From assembly GCA_900541985.1 (NCBI GenBank), contig UQLX01000003.1, forward strand, positions 94,965 to 158,964: a stretch of 64,000 nucleotides of DNA, in the 5' to 3' direction. Below are positions 16,652 through 23,931 of this stretch, one piece after another. The notes beneath the pieces were generated by a model, which was not told the origin of the DNA, did not search any database, and saw only the letters and a program-made list of their open reading frames with translations. The DNA is from an uncultured Blautia sp. (GTDB lineage: Bacteria; Bacillota; Clostridia; Lachnospirales; Lachnospiraceae). The position numbers and the translations under genes are program-made. The first letter of the stretch is position 1; each line of letters starts with the position of its first letter.

Positions 16652-17170
16652 CTATTTTGAGTATGCATTGCTTTTTTCTTCCAGTAATTTAAAATTGCAG
16701 CATCTGGAAGCGAGGGAAGAACCGGGGATACGAAGGCATTTCGCATACAATTTTTTCGCTTTGCGCTGTATGGTAGACTGCATACTGTCTATAATGGCTT
16801 TTTCTTTCTGGAGCAGGTAAATATAATCGTTTTTCTCTTTTTCATTACGGAAAGATCGAAACTGCCCGACCTGGTTATACTTTAACTGTGTAATGCAGGA
16901 ACCAGGGACAGGGATCATATTGTTCAGATTCAGCACTGCATATAAATAGCCGGTGTCTGCATCCTGGAGTTTATGAAAGTCGAGACTATTGGACATATGC
17001 TGATGTTTTTGTTTGACCGATGAAATCGGAACATAATAGTGGTAACTATTAACAGTCAACAGGACACCAACGTGCAATTTCAGTTTCTCTCCATATTCGA
17101 CATACCCCACGCGGGAATCGAATTGGATCGAATATCTAATATAATCCTTATCTACAACGTACCAATCCAT
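16652..17170 (-). CDS. toxN: Type III toxin-antitoxin toxin, ToxN/AbiQ-family endoribonuclease
   Basis: The 172-residue protein fits the ToxN/AbiQ/CptN group in length and pattern: DYIRYSIQFDSRVGY at the start, LHVGVLLTVNSYHYYVPISS, the phase NLNNMIPVP, and a C-terminal helix ending in RKAKKLYAKCL. In this family the toxin is an endoribonuclease that processes and is inhibited by its own repeat RNA; several members abort phage infection. ATG 17170 is chosen because GGAGG lies five bases upstream. The start is about 17 bases beyond a terminator that closes three 36-nt repeats, the diagnostic gene order of type III systems. The frame appears intact. Database confirmation is lacking. Confidence 0.85.
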   Translation of the reverse strand: MDWYVVDKDYIRYSIQFDSRVGYVEYGEKLKLHVGVLLTVNSYHYYVPISSVKQKHQHMSNSLDFHKLQDADTGYLYAVLNLNNMIPVPGSCITQLKYNQVGQFRSFRNEKEKNDYIYLLQKEKAIIDSMQSTIQRKAKKLYAKCLRIPGSSLASRCCNFKLLEEKSNAYSK

Positions 17171-17186
17171 AAAGCCTCCGTAAAGT

Positions 17187-17213
17187 AAAAAAGGTGGGTG
17201 GCTTGCCACCCAC
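17187..17213 (-). terminator. Terminator between antitoxin RNA and toxin gene
   Basis: Minus strand GTGGGTGGC / GCCACCCAC (9 bp, two-base loop) followed by six T. In type III systems this leaky terminator sets the antitoxin RNA to toxin ratio. Confidence 0.88.
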
Positions 17214-17216
17214 TGC

Positions 17217-17324
17217 TGTTAATCGATTGTTTTGGTTGGACAATCTAACCGCTTTTAAACGACCGTTTTAATTGGACGGCCTAACCGCTTTTAAACGATT
17301 GTTTTAACTGGACAATCTAACCGC
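17217..17324 (-). ncRNA. toxI: Type III antitoxin RNA: three tandem 36-nt repeats
   Basis: Three back-to-back 36-nt units on the minus strand: 17289-17324, 17253-17288 and 17217-17252, each starting GCGGTTAG. Units 1 and 2 share most positions. Where unit 1 has ATTGT...ACAAT, unit 2 has GCCGT...ACGGT, so both sides of a likely stem change together and pairing is kept (one G-U). Unit 3 has the unit-1 stem but a diverged end. There are no spacers, so this is not a CRISPR array. The unit length equals that of known ToxI RNAs and is close to antiQ. The transcript probably starts near 17345. Confidence 0.85.
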
Positions 17325-17351
17325 TGCACAGATATCTCTATCCGTATCTTT

Positions 17352-17380
17352 AGTATATGCGATTTCACAGAAAAAATCAA
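17352..17380 (-). promoter_or_regulatory. Promoter of the toxIN locus
   Basis: Minus strand -35 TTGATT (17375-17380), 17 bases, -10 TATACT (17352-17357), about 28 bases before the first repeat. Confidence 0.8.
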
Positions 17381-17496
17381 TATTGTTCAAAAAATTTTTT
17401 CTGTGAGCTGACAGATGAGTTACTGTTCAGAGGTATGCATAAGTCATTGTAAAAAATAACGAAATTTATTTTTTTATTTTGTGGATATTCATTTTG

Positions 17497-17530
17497 GGCA
17501 GGAAAAACTGTGTTTATAGTTTTTCCTGCC
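17497..17530. repeat. 13-bp inverted repeat (hairpin)
   Basis: GGCAGGAAAAACT (17497-17509) and AGTTTTTCCTGCC (17518-17530) pair perfectly around an eight-base loop. No gene ends here, so it may be a leftover terminator or element end. The rest of 17381-17672 shows nothing I can identify. Confidence 0.5.
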
Positions 17531-17672
17531 GTTCTTTTGGGATAAAGTTATACACCAGATTCTGGATTTCAGAGCCCGTTTTCGAAGTTTCATGGCTGAT
17601 ATCAATGCTTTTTCAATCGCAAAACGAATACTTATCCACAGTCAAATTGACGAAAGAACGATTTTGGAAAAT

Positions 17673-17701
17673 TTGCTTTTTTTCTATGTTTTTGTTATAC
17701 T
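17673..17701 (+). promoter_or_regulatory. Candidate promoter
   Basis: TTGCTT (17673-17678), 17 bases, TATACT (17696-17701), 26 bases before ATG 17728. Confidence 0.5.
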
Positions 17702-17727
17702 CTTTCATAAGAAAGAGAGGTTTTCTT

Positions 17728-17892
17728 ATGGACATCGATTTAAAAGAAGAATTGAAAAAACGTGATGAACTTCTCGCTGGTTACCTCAAACAGATTGAGA
17801 TACAAGAGGAATTTATCCAAAAACAAAAGGAAATGATTGAATATCTGGAAGCTCATATTTCAAAAATCACAGACATTATCAGTGGCGTTTAA
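17728..17892 (+). CDS. Small coiled-coil protein, hypothetical
   Basis: A 54-residue frame begins at ATG 17728 with AAGAGAGG ten bases upstream and its own candidate promoter. The sequence is almost entirely a charged heptad-like helix (LKKRDELLAGYLKQIEIQEE, then IQKQKEMIEYLEAHI). It resembles the coiled-coil leader regions found near IS66-type transposases, so it may be part of a decayed element rather than an independent gene. I cannot assign a function. Confidence 0.4.
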   Translation: MDIDLKEELKKRDELLAGYLKQIEIQEEFIQKQKEMIEYLEAHISKITDIISGV

Positions 17893-17917
17893 TGGTAACT
17901 GTGCCGGAGGAAAACGT

Positions 17918-18220
17918 ATGCCTGATACTTATGATTACATCACACTCATGTGCCGGCTAAAAGCCGCACAGGCAAGGAATAAAGAACTGGAATCCGGTGA
18001 GAGATATGTCAAGCTGAAAGAACTCCACCAGAAGGATTGCAGAGACTATGAACATAAAATTCTGGAACTGCAGACAGAAATAGCGGAAGCGCATGGAAAG
18101 CAATTCCACTGCTTTTTTAATAAAAATAAAACTGCGCCACAGCCTTGGCAGGCCATCGCGCAGCGATTTTGTTCAATTAGAAGTTTAAGAATCATTTGTT
18201 TAGTAAGAGGTGAAAAATGA
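17918..18220 (+). pseudogene. Probable truncated N-terminus of an IS66-type transposase
   Basis: The frame starts at ATG 17918 after GGAGG. It begins MPDTYDYITLMCRLKAAQAR, then LESGERYVKLKELHQKDCRDY and LELQTEIAEAHGKQ. This pattern (YDY start, ESGxxYVKLK, coiled coil ending in AH) is one I associate with the N-terminal part of Firmicutes IS66-family transposases. After about 65 residues it runs into unrelated low-quality sequence and stops, with no DDE domain. Identification is from memory and moderate. Confidence 0.45.
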
Positions 18221-18576
18221 GAAAATGTCTTTTGGTATGGCAAGTTCCTATAATAGAGGGCGAATATTATAATCCAATCATGTATGCTATATATATACGA
18301 AAAGCAAAAAAATTTGCGAGTGTGTTAAATGAATATTTTGAAGAAAAAAACATGGATTGGAAGTGTGTTTTGGATAAGTCAGCATGTACTTACGATGAAA
18401 TTTTCTCTTCACAAAATCAAGTGATTATTTTTGTGCCAGAAGCTAAAACAAAACAATGGTTGTATAAAAAAGAATTGCAAACTGCGTGTGCAAAAAAATA
18501 TTATTTAGATTTTACAGAATATAATAGCAGACAAATAGATAAGATTGCTCAATTTTTTAATGAATTAAAAGAATGA
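18217..18576 (+). CDS. AT-rich orphan gene, unknown function
   Basis: The 119-residue protein starts at ATG 18217 with AGAGGTG eight bases upstream, overlapping the preceding frame's stop. The gene is clearly more AT-rich than the chromosome around it (codons such as AAA, TAT and ATA dominate), suggesting transfer. The N-terminus MRKCLLVWQVP and the block QVIIFVPEA, followed by a basic helix and an acidic C-terminal helix, give an alpha/beta look, loosely like PTS IIB folds. I do not recognise the family. It lies between two insertion-sequence remnants. Confidence 0.5.
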   Translation: MRKCLLVWQVPIIEGEYYNPIMYAIYIRKAKKFASVLNEYFEEKNMDWKCVLDKSACTYDEIFSSQNQVIIFVPEAKTKQWLYKKELQTACAKKYYLDFTEYNSRQIDKIAQFFNELKE

Positions 18577-18667
18577 TAAAGCAATGGAAAAATTCTAGTT
18601 TGCCAAAATATATTTCTAACTTTCCCTATTTTACAGGCTTTCCAGCCTGTGCATTAGCGAAACGATA

Positions 18668-18762
18668 GGTAGTGTAAAATAGTTTGTATTTTTTATGGCA
18701 GTTGCAAAGGAACAAATTCGACAGATTATCTCAGAAAACAACATTAATAGCGTTGCAGATAT
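18668..18762 (+). mobile_element. Left-end remnant of the same IS256-like element (copy B)
   Basis: Carries the identical 20-base end GGTAGTGTAAAATAGTTTGT (18668-18687) and, from ATG 18695, the same first 23 codons as copy A with one base change. It lacks the leader segment of about 68 bases present in copy A. It is inverted relative to copy A, so the two ends point away from the 2 kb between them. It breaks off at GATAT, as copy A does. Confidence 0.65.
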
Positions 18763-18927
18763 CCTGACCGGCATGGGATCCGCATTCCGGTACTTGATGA
18801 AAATGGTGAACAGAAAGTCGGGGCAAGAAACCGAAAACAATGGAAATGGGTTCTGACCGATGCTACAGGGTGGAACAATCCAAAGAATTGTGAGTTATGT
18901 AATAATATCATTCGGTGTGCAATTAAG
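18763..18927 (+). pseudogene. Scrap of a MobA/MobL-type relaxase
   Basis: Immediately after the IS remnant, in a different frame, the sequence reads RIPVLDENGEQKVGARNRKQ and WKWVLTDATGWNNPKNCEL. This is like the conserved IPVID...G.QK....RKQWKR...DWN segment of MobA/MobL relaxases from mobilizable elements. About 50 residues remain, with no start and no catalytic tyrosine domain. The frame then runs into a 31-base repeat. Moderate confidence. Confidence 0.45.
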
Positions 18928-18958
18928 AATCCACCGCCTTTAGGCGGTATGGCTTTAG
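18928..18958. repeat. 31-base repeat, copy 1
   Basis: Identical, base for base, to 20598-20628. It contains the hairpin CCGCC TTTA GGCGG and ends GGCTTTAG. The hairpin form recalls the subterminal hairpins of IS200/IS605-type elements. Identity at two sites 1.67 kb apart suggests ends of a small element or a dispersed repeat. Confidence 0.6.
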
Positions 18959-19077
18959 TGTTATCAGGAAGCAAAAGAGGAACCAGGAGAGAATATTCGG
19001 TCGAATGATATTGCTGAAGCGCTTTCTCATACAGAAATAAATGCTGAAAAGAAGTATTCCGGGGAGGGTGATTAACC

Positions 19078-19437
19078 ATGAGGAAACAGAGAAAGAGCTT
19101 ACGTCCGACGTTATCCATTCAGGGGCGAAGAAATACAATCAATATCGGGATAGATGTTATTAGGTTGTTAGGGGAACCGACACATGTTTGTATCATGAGA
19201 AATTTACATAATTCCTCTCTGGCAGTGCGCCCTTGTGTCGCAGAAGATGTGATGTCATTTCAGGTTCCGGATCATTTTATGGAAGACAGTAATGTAAAAT
19301 TCTGTGTTCACAGCAAGCAGTTTGTTCAGCAGATTATGCATGATTGCAATCTGGATACAGATAAGACATTTGTATTTTATGGTGAGTGGCTTGAAGAAAA
19401 GAATGCGGTTGTTTTTATGCTCAAAGATTGGGTATAA
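19078..19437 (+). CDS. Hypothetical protein, possibly a mobile-element gene
   Basis: This 119-residue protein has ATG 19078 preceded by GGGGAGGGTGATT. The start RKSLRPTLSIQGRRNTINIG is basic, and the C-terminal half is acidic and hydrophobic (KTFVFYGEWLEEKNAVVFML). I do not recognise the family. Its surroundings are element remnants: an open, unassigned 35-codon frame ends just before it. It could be a DNA-binding accessory protein, but nothing proves this. Confidence 0.5.
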   Translation: MRKQRKSLRPTLSIQGRRNTINIGIDVIRLLGEPTHVCIMRNLHNSSLAVRPCVAEDVMSFQVPDHFMEDSNVKFCVHSKQFVQQIMHDCNLDTDKTFVFYGEWLEEKNAVVFMLKDWV

Positions 19438-19549
19438 AGCGGATATACTACCGGAAAACTGAAAAACAGAGCTTCATAGCAATAAATACGACCTTTACTA
19501 TCCGGAACAATTATGATAAAATTTATAGACAGAGAAGTGAGGTGATCAT

Positions 19550-20356
19550 GTGCAGGAGACAGAAAAGCATGTAATGAACGAAAAGGATTTACAAATGCTG
19601 AAAGAACTGCGCCTGATGGATGATGACTTTTTTTCTGAAGCTTTGGATGGAAAGATAGAGGCAGTCGAATATATCATAAATACCATTCTTGAGAGAAATG
19701 ATATTAAAGTAAAATCCACAAAGGCACAGGTTGAGTACAAAAGTGCAACAAAACGTTCCATTATTTTAGATATCCAAGCAGAAGATGCAAACGGAAAAGT
19801 TATAGATATTGAAATACAGCGTTCAGATCGTGGCTCTGGTGTAAAACGAGCCAGATTCCACAGCAGTATGATTGACCGGACGCTTCTTTCTAAAGGCGAA
19901 GATTTTGAAGATTTAGTGGATACTTACGTGATCTTCATTACTGAAAATGATAAATTTGGTAAAGGAATCCCGCTTTATCATATCGAGCGACGGATTGAGG
20001 AAATGGATTACGCAGTATTCGGTGATGGAACGCATATCATATATGTAAATGGGGAATATAGAAATATGGAACACCCCATTGGAAGTTTAATGCATGATTT
20101 CAACTGTAAGGAAGCAAAAGACATTGTAAATCCGCTGTTGGCAGAAGAAGTCCGATATTTAAAGGAGACAGAAGGAGGTCGAAGCCAGATGTGTAAAGCT
20201 ATGGAAGAAATGAGAAAAGAGGCTGTTCATAAAAACACGGTAGAATTAGCACTTAAGATGCTGGCAAGAGGACGTGATTCATTGGAAGAAATAGCAGAAA
20301 TGACCGGCTTACCTTTGGATGAAGTTCGCAAGTTGGCTAAAAAGGATATTGCTTAA
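19550..20356 (+). CDS. PD-(D/E)XK nuclease-family transposase (Rpn/PDDEXK_2-like)
   Basis: The 268-residue protein has the family layout: a leader helix, then RSIILDIQAEDANGKVIDIEIQ with the Asp and Glu-x-Gln of a PD-(D/E)XK nuclease core, the KRARFHSSMIDR segment, and a C-terminal helix-turn-helix-like stretch (SLEEIAEMTGLPLDEVRKL). Members are annotated as transposases, and related Rpn proteins stimulate recombination. GTG 19550 follows AGGTGAT closely; ATG 19574 is an alternative. The catalytic residues appear intact. A terminator follows. Confidence 0.8.
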   Translation: MQETEKHVMNEKDLQMLKELRLMDDDFFSEALDGKIEAVEYIINTILERNDIKVKSTKAQVEYKSATKRSIILDIQAEDANGKVIDIEIQRSDRGSGVKRARFHSSMIDRTLLSKGEDFEDLVDTYVIFITENDKFGKGIPLYHIERRIEEMDYAVFGDGTHIIYVNGEYRNMEHPIGSLMHDFNCKEAKDIVNPLLAEEVRYLKETEGGRSQMCKAMEEMRKEAVHKNTVELALKMLARGRDSLEEIAEMTGLPLDEVRKLAKKDIA

Positions 20357-20366
20357 AGCTGTTCAA

Positions 20367-20397
20367 CCCCAGATGTAGATATCTGGGGTGTTTTTTT
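20367..20397 (+). terminator. Terminator after the PD-(D/E)XK gene
   Basis: CCCCAGAT (20369-20376 region) and ATCTGGGG (20381-20388) with a short loop, then a run of seven T. Confidence 0.8.
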
Positions 20398-20461
20398 ATG
20401 CAAAAACAGCGAATATTTATGAACAACATCAAATTATCTGCAAAAGGGAAAAAACAGCAAT

Positions 20462-20524
20462 TTTGTCCCTATAATTTATCAAGCTAAAGGGGCAAACAGG
20501 ATAATAGGGACAAATGTTAAAAAA
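20462..20524. repeat. 11-bp inverted repeat with 41-base spacer
   Basis: TTTGTCCCTAT (20462-20472) and ATAGGGACAAA (20514-20524). Perfect arms, spacer too long for a simple terminator. Possibly ends of a small non-coding insertion or an operator. Confidence 0.4.
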
Positions 20525-20547
20525 ATAGAAAAATACGAAAAAAGCTA

Positions 20548-20577
20548 GAGTTTCTGGGGGTCAGAAGCTCTTTTTTT
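20548..20577 (+). terminator. Orphan intrinsic terminator
   Basis: GAGTTTCTG, loop GGGGT, CAGAAGCTC, then seven T. No gene ends directly before it; probably left from a lost gene. Confidence 0.6.
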
Positions 20578-20597
20578 AATTTCCAAGCGTGGGGTTA

Positions 20598-20628
20598 AAT
20601 CCACCGCCTTTAGGCGGTATGGCTTTAG
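20598..20628. repeat. 31-base repeat, copy 2
   Basis: Exact match to 18928-18958, same orientation. Confidence 0.6.
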
Positions 20629-20814
20629 CCATCTTTCCTAACCCGGATAAACCGGAAAAGTTTTGCATTTCCGCTACGTTTTGATTACAATGAAAGAAAA
20701 ACGTTGGAGGATGCATTCCGCATCCCCGATCGCCCTGATCTACCGTGAAAAACCGGCAGAAGAAGCTGAGGTAGATACCGATAAGGTAGCACCGTAAAAT
20801 CTGAAAAAATATAG
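20629..20814 (+). other. Non-genic stretch with coding scraps
   Basis: No start-to-stop gene of useful length. Short open runs such as IALIYREKPAEEAEVDTDK (ending in TAA near 20799) look like the C-terminal tail of a lost protein. Nothing else is identifiable. Confidence 0.35.
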
Positions 20815-20843
20815 TTGACAACATCGGTTTGATGTGGTAAAGT
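20815..20843 (+). promoter_or_regulatory. Promoter of the T-box operon
   Basis: TTGACA (20815-20820), 17 bases, TAAAGT (20838-20843): a perfect -35 with a weaker -10. Confidence 0.65.
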
Positions 20844-20844
20844 A

Positions 20845-21125
20845 TAAAATAACAAAACCGATGAGGAAGAAGAGTAAACATTCTTGTATCATCCCAGAGA
20901 GCAGGCGTTGGTGGAAGCCTGTATGAGGCAGGATGTTGAATGGCCTTCCGAGGGCAGCCCCAAATCCTTTCAGAAGGAGAGTAGGCGCTGACGGGAACCG
21001 AACCCGTTACCAATCAGGAGTGTATGTTTGTACATGAGAAAGTGGACTTTATGTCAATTTGAGTGGTACCGCGATAATAAGAAATTATTACCGTCTCAAG
21101 CATTAGCTTGGGACGGATTTTTTTA
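20845..21125 (+). promoter_or_regulatory. T-box riboswitch leader (probable tryptophan specifier)
   Basis: The leader contains the stem I AGTA element (20873-20876), an AGAGAG bulge region (20896-20902), a specifier-loop-like GAATGG (20938-20943), the highly conserved TGGTACCGCG (21064-21073), and a terminator CCGTCTCAAG / CTTGGGACGG (21091-21116) followed by seven T. T-box leaders read uncharged tRNA and let transcription continue when the amino acid is scarce. Read as GAA-TGG, the specifier is a tryptophan codon; read as GA-ATG-G, methionine. The downstream importer supports tryptophan. Confidence 0.85.
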
Positions 21126-21239
21126 TTCAGGGACAATCCCGGATATGGTATCACTGCTTTCTTTCTCGCAGACAGGATCCCGGAGATTGGCACATATCTT
21201 CAGGAAAACAAATTTATTGTAGAGAGAGGAGAAAAAAAC

Positions 21240-22244
21240 ATGAAAACAAAAACAACAGCGAAGGTATTAGGAGCAGCATTACTGACTATGGCACTTGCAG
21301 GAACCACAACCGTTTATGCGGAGGAACAGTATACCATAGGAATCGAACAGTTTGCAGAGCACGGATCTCTGGATAACTGCAGAGAGGGTTTTCTGGAGGG
21401 GCTTAAGGAAGAAGGAATCGAGGAAGGAAAGAATCTCACAGTAGATTACAAAAATGCAGCGGCAGACATGGGAACCTGCGGACAGATCTCCGACAGCTTC
21501 GCATCCGATAAGGTGGATCTTATGGTAGGAATTGCCACACCAAGCGCACAGAGCCTTTATAATTCGGCTATGGATGCAGAGATCCCGGTAATTTATACAG
21601 CTGTTACAGATCCTGTGGCGGCAGAACTTGCAGATGAGGAGGGAAATCCGGTAGGAGAGATCACCGGAACCAGTGATAAACTTCCTGTGAAGCAGCAGCT
21701 GGAGATGATCCGTCAGATGCTTCCTGAGGCAGAAACCATTGGTATCATGTATACAACAAGTGAGGCAAATTCCGAATCTGCCATCAAAGAATACGAAGCC
21801 CTTGCAGGAGATTATGATTTCAGGATTGAAACAGCGGGAATTACAACAACAGCAGATATCCCGCTGGCAGCCCAGACCCTGATTGAAAAAGTAGACTGTA
21901 TGACAAATCTGACAGACAATACAGTGGTTTCCTCCCTTCCCACCATTCTTGAGATGGCAAATGAAGCTGGAATCCCGGTATTCGGAAGTGAGATCGAGCA
22001 GGTGAAGCTGGGATGCCTGGCAGCAGAGGGACTGGATTATATGGAACTTGGCAAACAGACCGGAAAGATGGCGGCTCAGGTTCTCAAGGGTGAGAAAAAA
22101 GCTTCCGAGCTTTCTTTTGAAACAATTGAAGAAGCGGCTCTTTATGTAAACACAGCCGCAGCAGAAAATCTGGGAATTGAAATTCCGGAAGAGATGACAG
22201 CTTCCGCAGCAGAAGTATTTGAAGAAATTACAGAAGCAGAATAA
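21240..22244 (+). CDS. trpX: ABC transporter substrate-binding protein (TrpX-like)
   Basis: This 334-residue extracytoplasmic solute-binding protein is of the TrpX/YtrX type (PF04392-like). A signal peptide (MKTKTTAKVLGAALLTMALA then TVYAEE) precedes YTIGIEQFAEHGSLDNCREG, DLMVGIATPSAQSL, PVIYTAVTDPVAA and VFGSEIEQVKLGCLA, the family's conserved blocks. ATG 21240 follows AGAGAGGAGA. There is no lipobox cysteine, so it would be released or held by other means, unusual for a monoderm importer. The T-box leader and the two following genes define a probable tryptophan uptake operon (trpXYZ). Amino-acid specificity is inferred. Confidence 0.8.
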   Translation: MKTKTTAKVLGAALLTMALAGTTTVYAEEQYTIGIEQFAEHGSLDNCREGFLEGLKEEGIEEGKNLTVDYKNAAADMGTCGQISDSFASDKVDLMVGIATPSAQSLYNSAMDAEIPVIYTAVTDPVAAELADEEGNPVGEITGTSDKLPVKQQLEMIRQMLPEAETIGIMYTTSEANSESAIKEYEALAGDYDFRIETAGITTTADIPLAAQTLIEKVDCMTNLTDNTVVSSLPTILEMANEAGIPVFGSEIEQVKLGCLAAEGLDYMELGKQTGKMAAQVLKGEKKASELSFETIEEAALYVNTAAAENLGIEIPEEMTASAAEVFEEITEAE

Positions 22245-22269
22245 AAAACAGTATGGAGGTTGACTGGTC

Positions 22270-23151
22270 ATGGATTTTTTTATCACAATTATAGAGCAGG
22301 GACTGATCTATGGAATCCTTGCTCTGGGTGTGTACATCACATATAAGATACTGGATTTTCCGGATCTGACTACAGACGGAAGCTTTCCACTGGGAGCGGC
22401 GGTAACAGCAGCTCTCATCACCCGGGGAGTCAATCCTTATCTGACGCTTCCCATTGCTTTTGCAGCAGGTGCTCTGGCAGGTGTCTGCACAGGGCTGATC
22501 CATGTAAAAGGGCGCGTCAGGGATCTTCTGTCCGGTATTATTATGATGACTGCTCTGTGGACCATCAATCTCCGGATTGCAGGAACTTCTAATGTTCCCC
22601 TTTTTTCTAAAGAAACCATATTTAAAAATGATTTTCTGGCAGGGCTTTTTCCGGATGCAATGGGATCTTATTCTACGCTGATCGTGATCGTCATTCTTGC
22701 CCTGCTCACCAAGGTAGTCCTTGATTTTTATATGAAGAGTAAATCCGGATTCCTGTTAAGAGCAGCAGGGGATAATGAGAAACTGGTAACGGCACTTGCA
22801 AAAGATCAGGGAAATGTAAAGATCCTGGGCCTTGCCATTGCAAACGGGCTGGTAGCTCTGTCTGGATGTATCTTTTGCCAGGAAGAGCGTGTGTTTGAAA
22901 TTTCCATGGGAACAGGTGCTGTGGTGATCGGACTGGCAAGTGTGATCATTGGAACCAGCCTTTTCCGTAATCTGGCGTTTATGAAAGCCACCACCTCTGT
23001 GGTGATCGGTTCTGTTCTGTATAAGGCATGTACGGCAGTTGCCATGAAAAATTTTGAACCGCAGGATATGAAGCTGATCACGGCAGTACTGTTCCTGATC
23101 GTGCTTCTGATCAGCATGGAAAGAAAGAAGAAGGTGAAGATCGATGCTTGA
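22270..23151 (+). CDS. trpY: ABC transporter permease (TrpY-like)
   Basis: This 293-residue integral membrane protein has about eight to nine hydrophobic segments and belongs to the branched-chain-type permease group used by TrpXYZ and related importers. It opens IEQGLIYGILALGVYITYKI and includes FPDLTTDGSFPLGAAV, typical of this subfamily. It forms the membrane channel. It lies 25 bases after the binding protein and overlaps the ATPase gene by eight bases, so all three are co-translated under the T-box. Confidence 0.85.
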   Translation: MDFFITIIEQGLIYGILALGVYITYKILDFPDLTTDGSFPLGAAVTAALITRGVNPYLTLPIAFAAGALAGVCTGLIHVKGRVRDLLSGIIMMTALWTINLRIAGTSNVPLFSKETIFKNDFLAGLFPDAMGSYSTLIVIVILALLTKVVLDFYMKSKSGFLLRAAGDNEKLVTALAKDQGNVKILGLAIANGLVALSGCIFCQEERVFEISMGTGAVVIGLASVIIGTSLFRNLAFMKATTSVVIGSVLYKACTAVAMKNFEPQDMKLITAVLFLIVLLISMERKKKVKIDA

Positions 23152-23917
23152 GCTGAAAAATATATATAAATACTATAATCCCGGTACCGTAAATGAAATG
23201 TGCCTGTTTAAGGACTTTAACCTTACAGTAAAGGACGGAGAATTTCTTTCTGTGGTAGGAAGCAACGGTTCCGGAAAAACCTCCATGCTGAATATTATCT
23301 GTGGAAGCATTCCGGTAGAATCCGGAAATATTATACTGGACGGAAAAGACATTACCAATGCAAAAGAATTCCGTCGAAATGAAAAGATCGGCAGGGTATA
23401 TCAGAATCCGGCTCTCGGAACCTGCCCTTCCATGACCATCCTGGAAAACATGTCTCTGGCAGATAATAAGGGAAAGAAGTTCGGTCTTGGAAGAGGGGTA
23501 AATAAACAGAGGATCGAATATTACAGAGAACTTCTTCGGCCTCTGAACCTTGGGCTGGAGGACAAAATGCATGTAAAGGTAGGGTCTCTTTCCGGTGGCC
23601 AGCGTCAGGCAATGGCACTTCTTATGTCCACGATGACGCCGATTGAATTTCTGATCCTGGATGAGCATACAGCGGCTCTGGATCCCAAGACAGCAGAGAT
23701 CATCATGGAACTGACGGATAAGATTGTGAAGGAAAAGAAGCTGACCACTATTATGGTGACCCATAACCTCCGCTATGCAGTGGAATATGGAAACCGGCTT
23801 CTGATGATGCATCAGGGAGAAAGTGTCATCGACTGCGCGGGGGAAGAGAAGGCGGCCATGAACATTGACGATATTCTGGAGAAGTTTAATGAGATCAGTA
23901 TAGAATGCGGAAACTGA
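23144..23917 (+). CDS. trpZ: ABC transporter ATPase (TrpZ-like)
   Basis: This 257-residue nucleotide-binding subunit has Walker A GSNGSGKTS, Q-loop YQNPALGTCPSM, signature LSGGQRQAMALLM, Walker B EFLILDEHTAALDP and H-loop VTHNLRYAVEYG. It powers uptake through the TrpY-like permease. The start overlaps the permease stop. No terminator is evident immediately after it, and the operon runs into a transposase remnant. Confidence 0.88.
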   Translation: MLELKNIYKYYNPGTVNEMCLFKDFNLTVKDGEFLSVVGSNGSGKTSMLNIICGSIPVESGNIILDGKDITNAKEFRRNEKIGRVYQNPALGTCPSMTILENMSLADNKGKKFGLGRGVNKQRIEYYRELLRPLNLGLEDKMHVKVGSLSGGQRQAMALLMSTMTPIEFLILDEHTAALDPKTAEIIMELTDKIVKEKKLTTIMVTHNLRYAVEYGNRLLMMHQGESVIDCAGEEKAAMNIDDILEKFNEISIECGN

Positions 23918-23931
23918 AAGAAGTGCGGTTC

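Noticed and set aside
17217..17324. 36-nt repeats resembling a short CRISPR array
   Set aside because: The units are directly adjacent with no spacers, no cas genes are near, and a terminator plus toxin gene follow. Type III antitoxin RNA explains all of it.
20576..21013. 145-codon minus-strand frame over the T-box leader
   Set aside because: It lies across a conserved riboswitch and a repeat; no ribosome site or family features.
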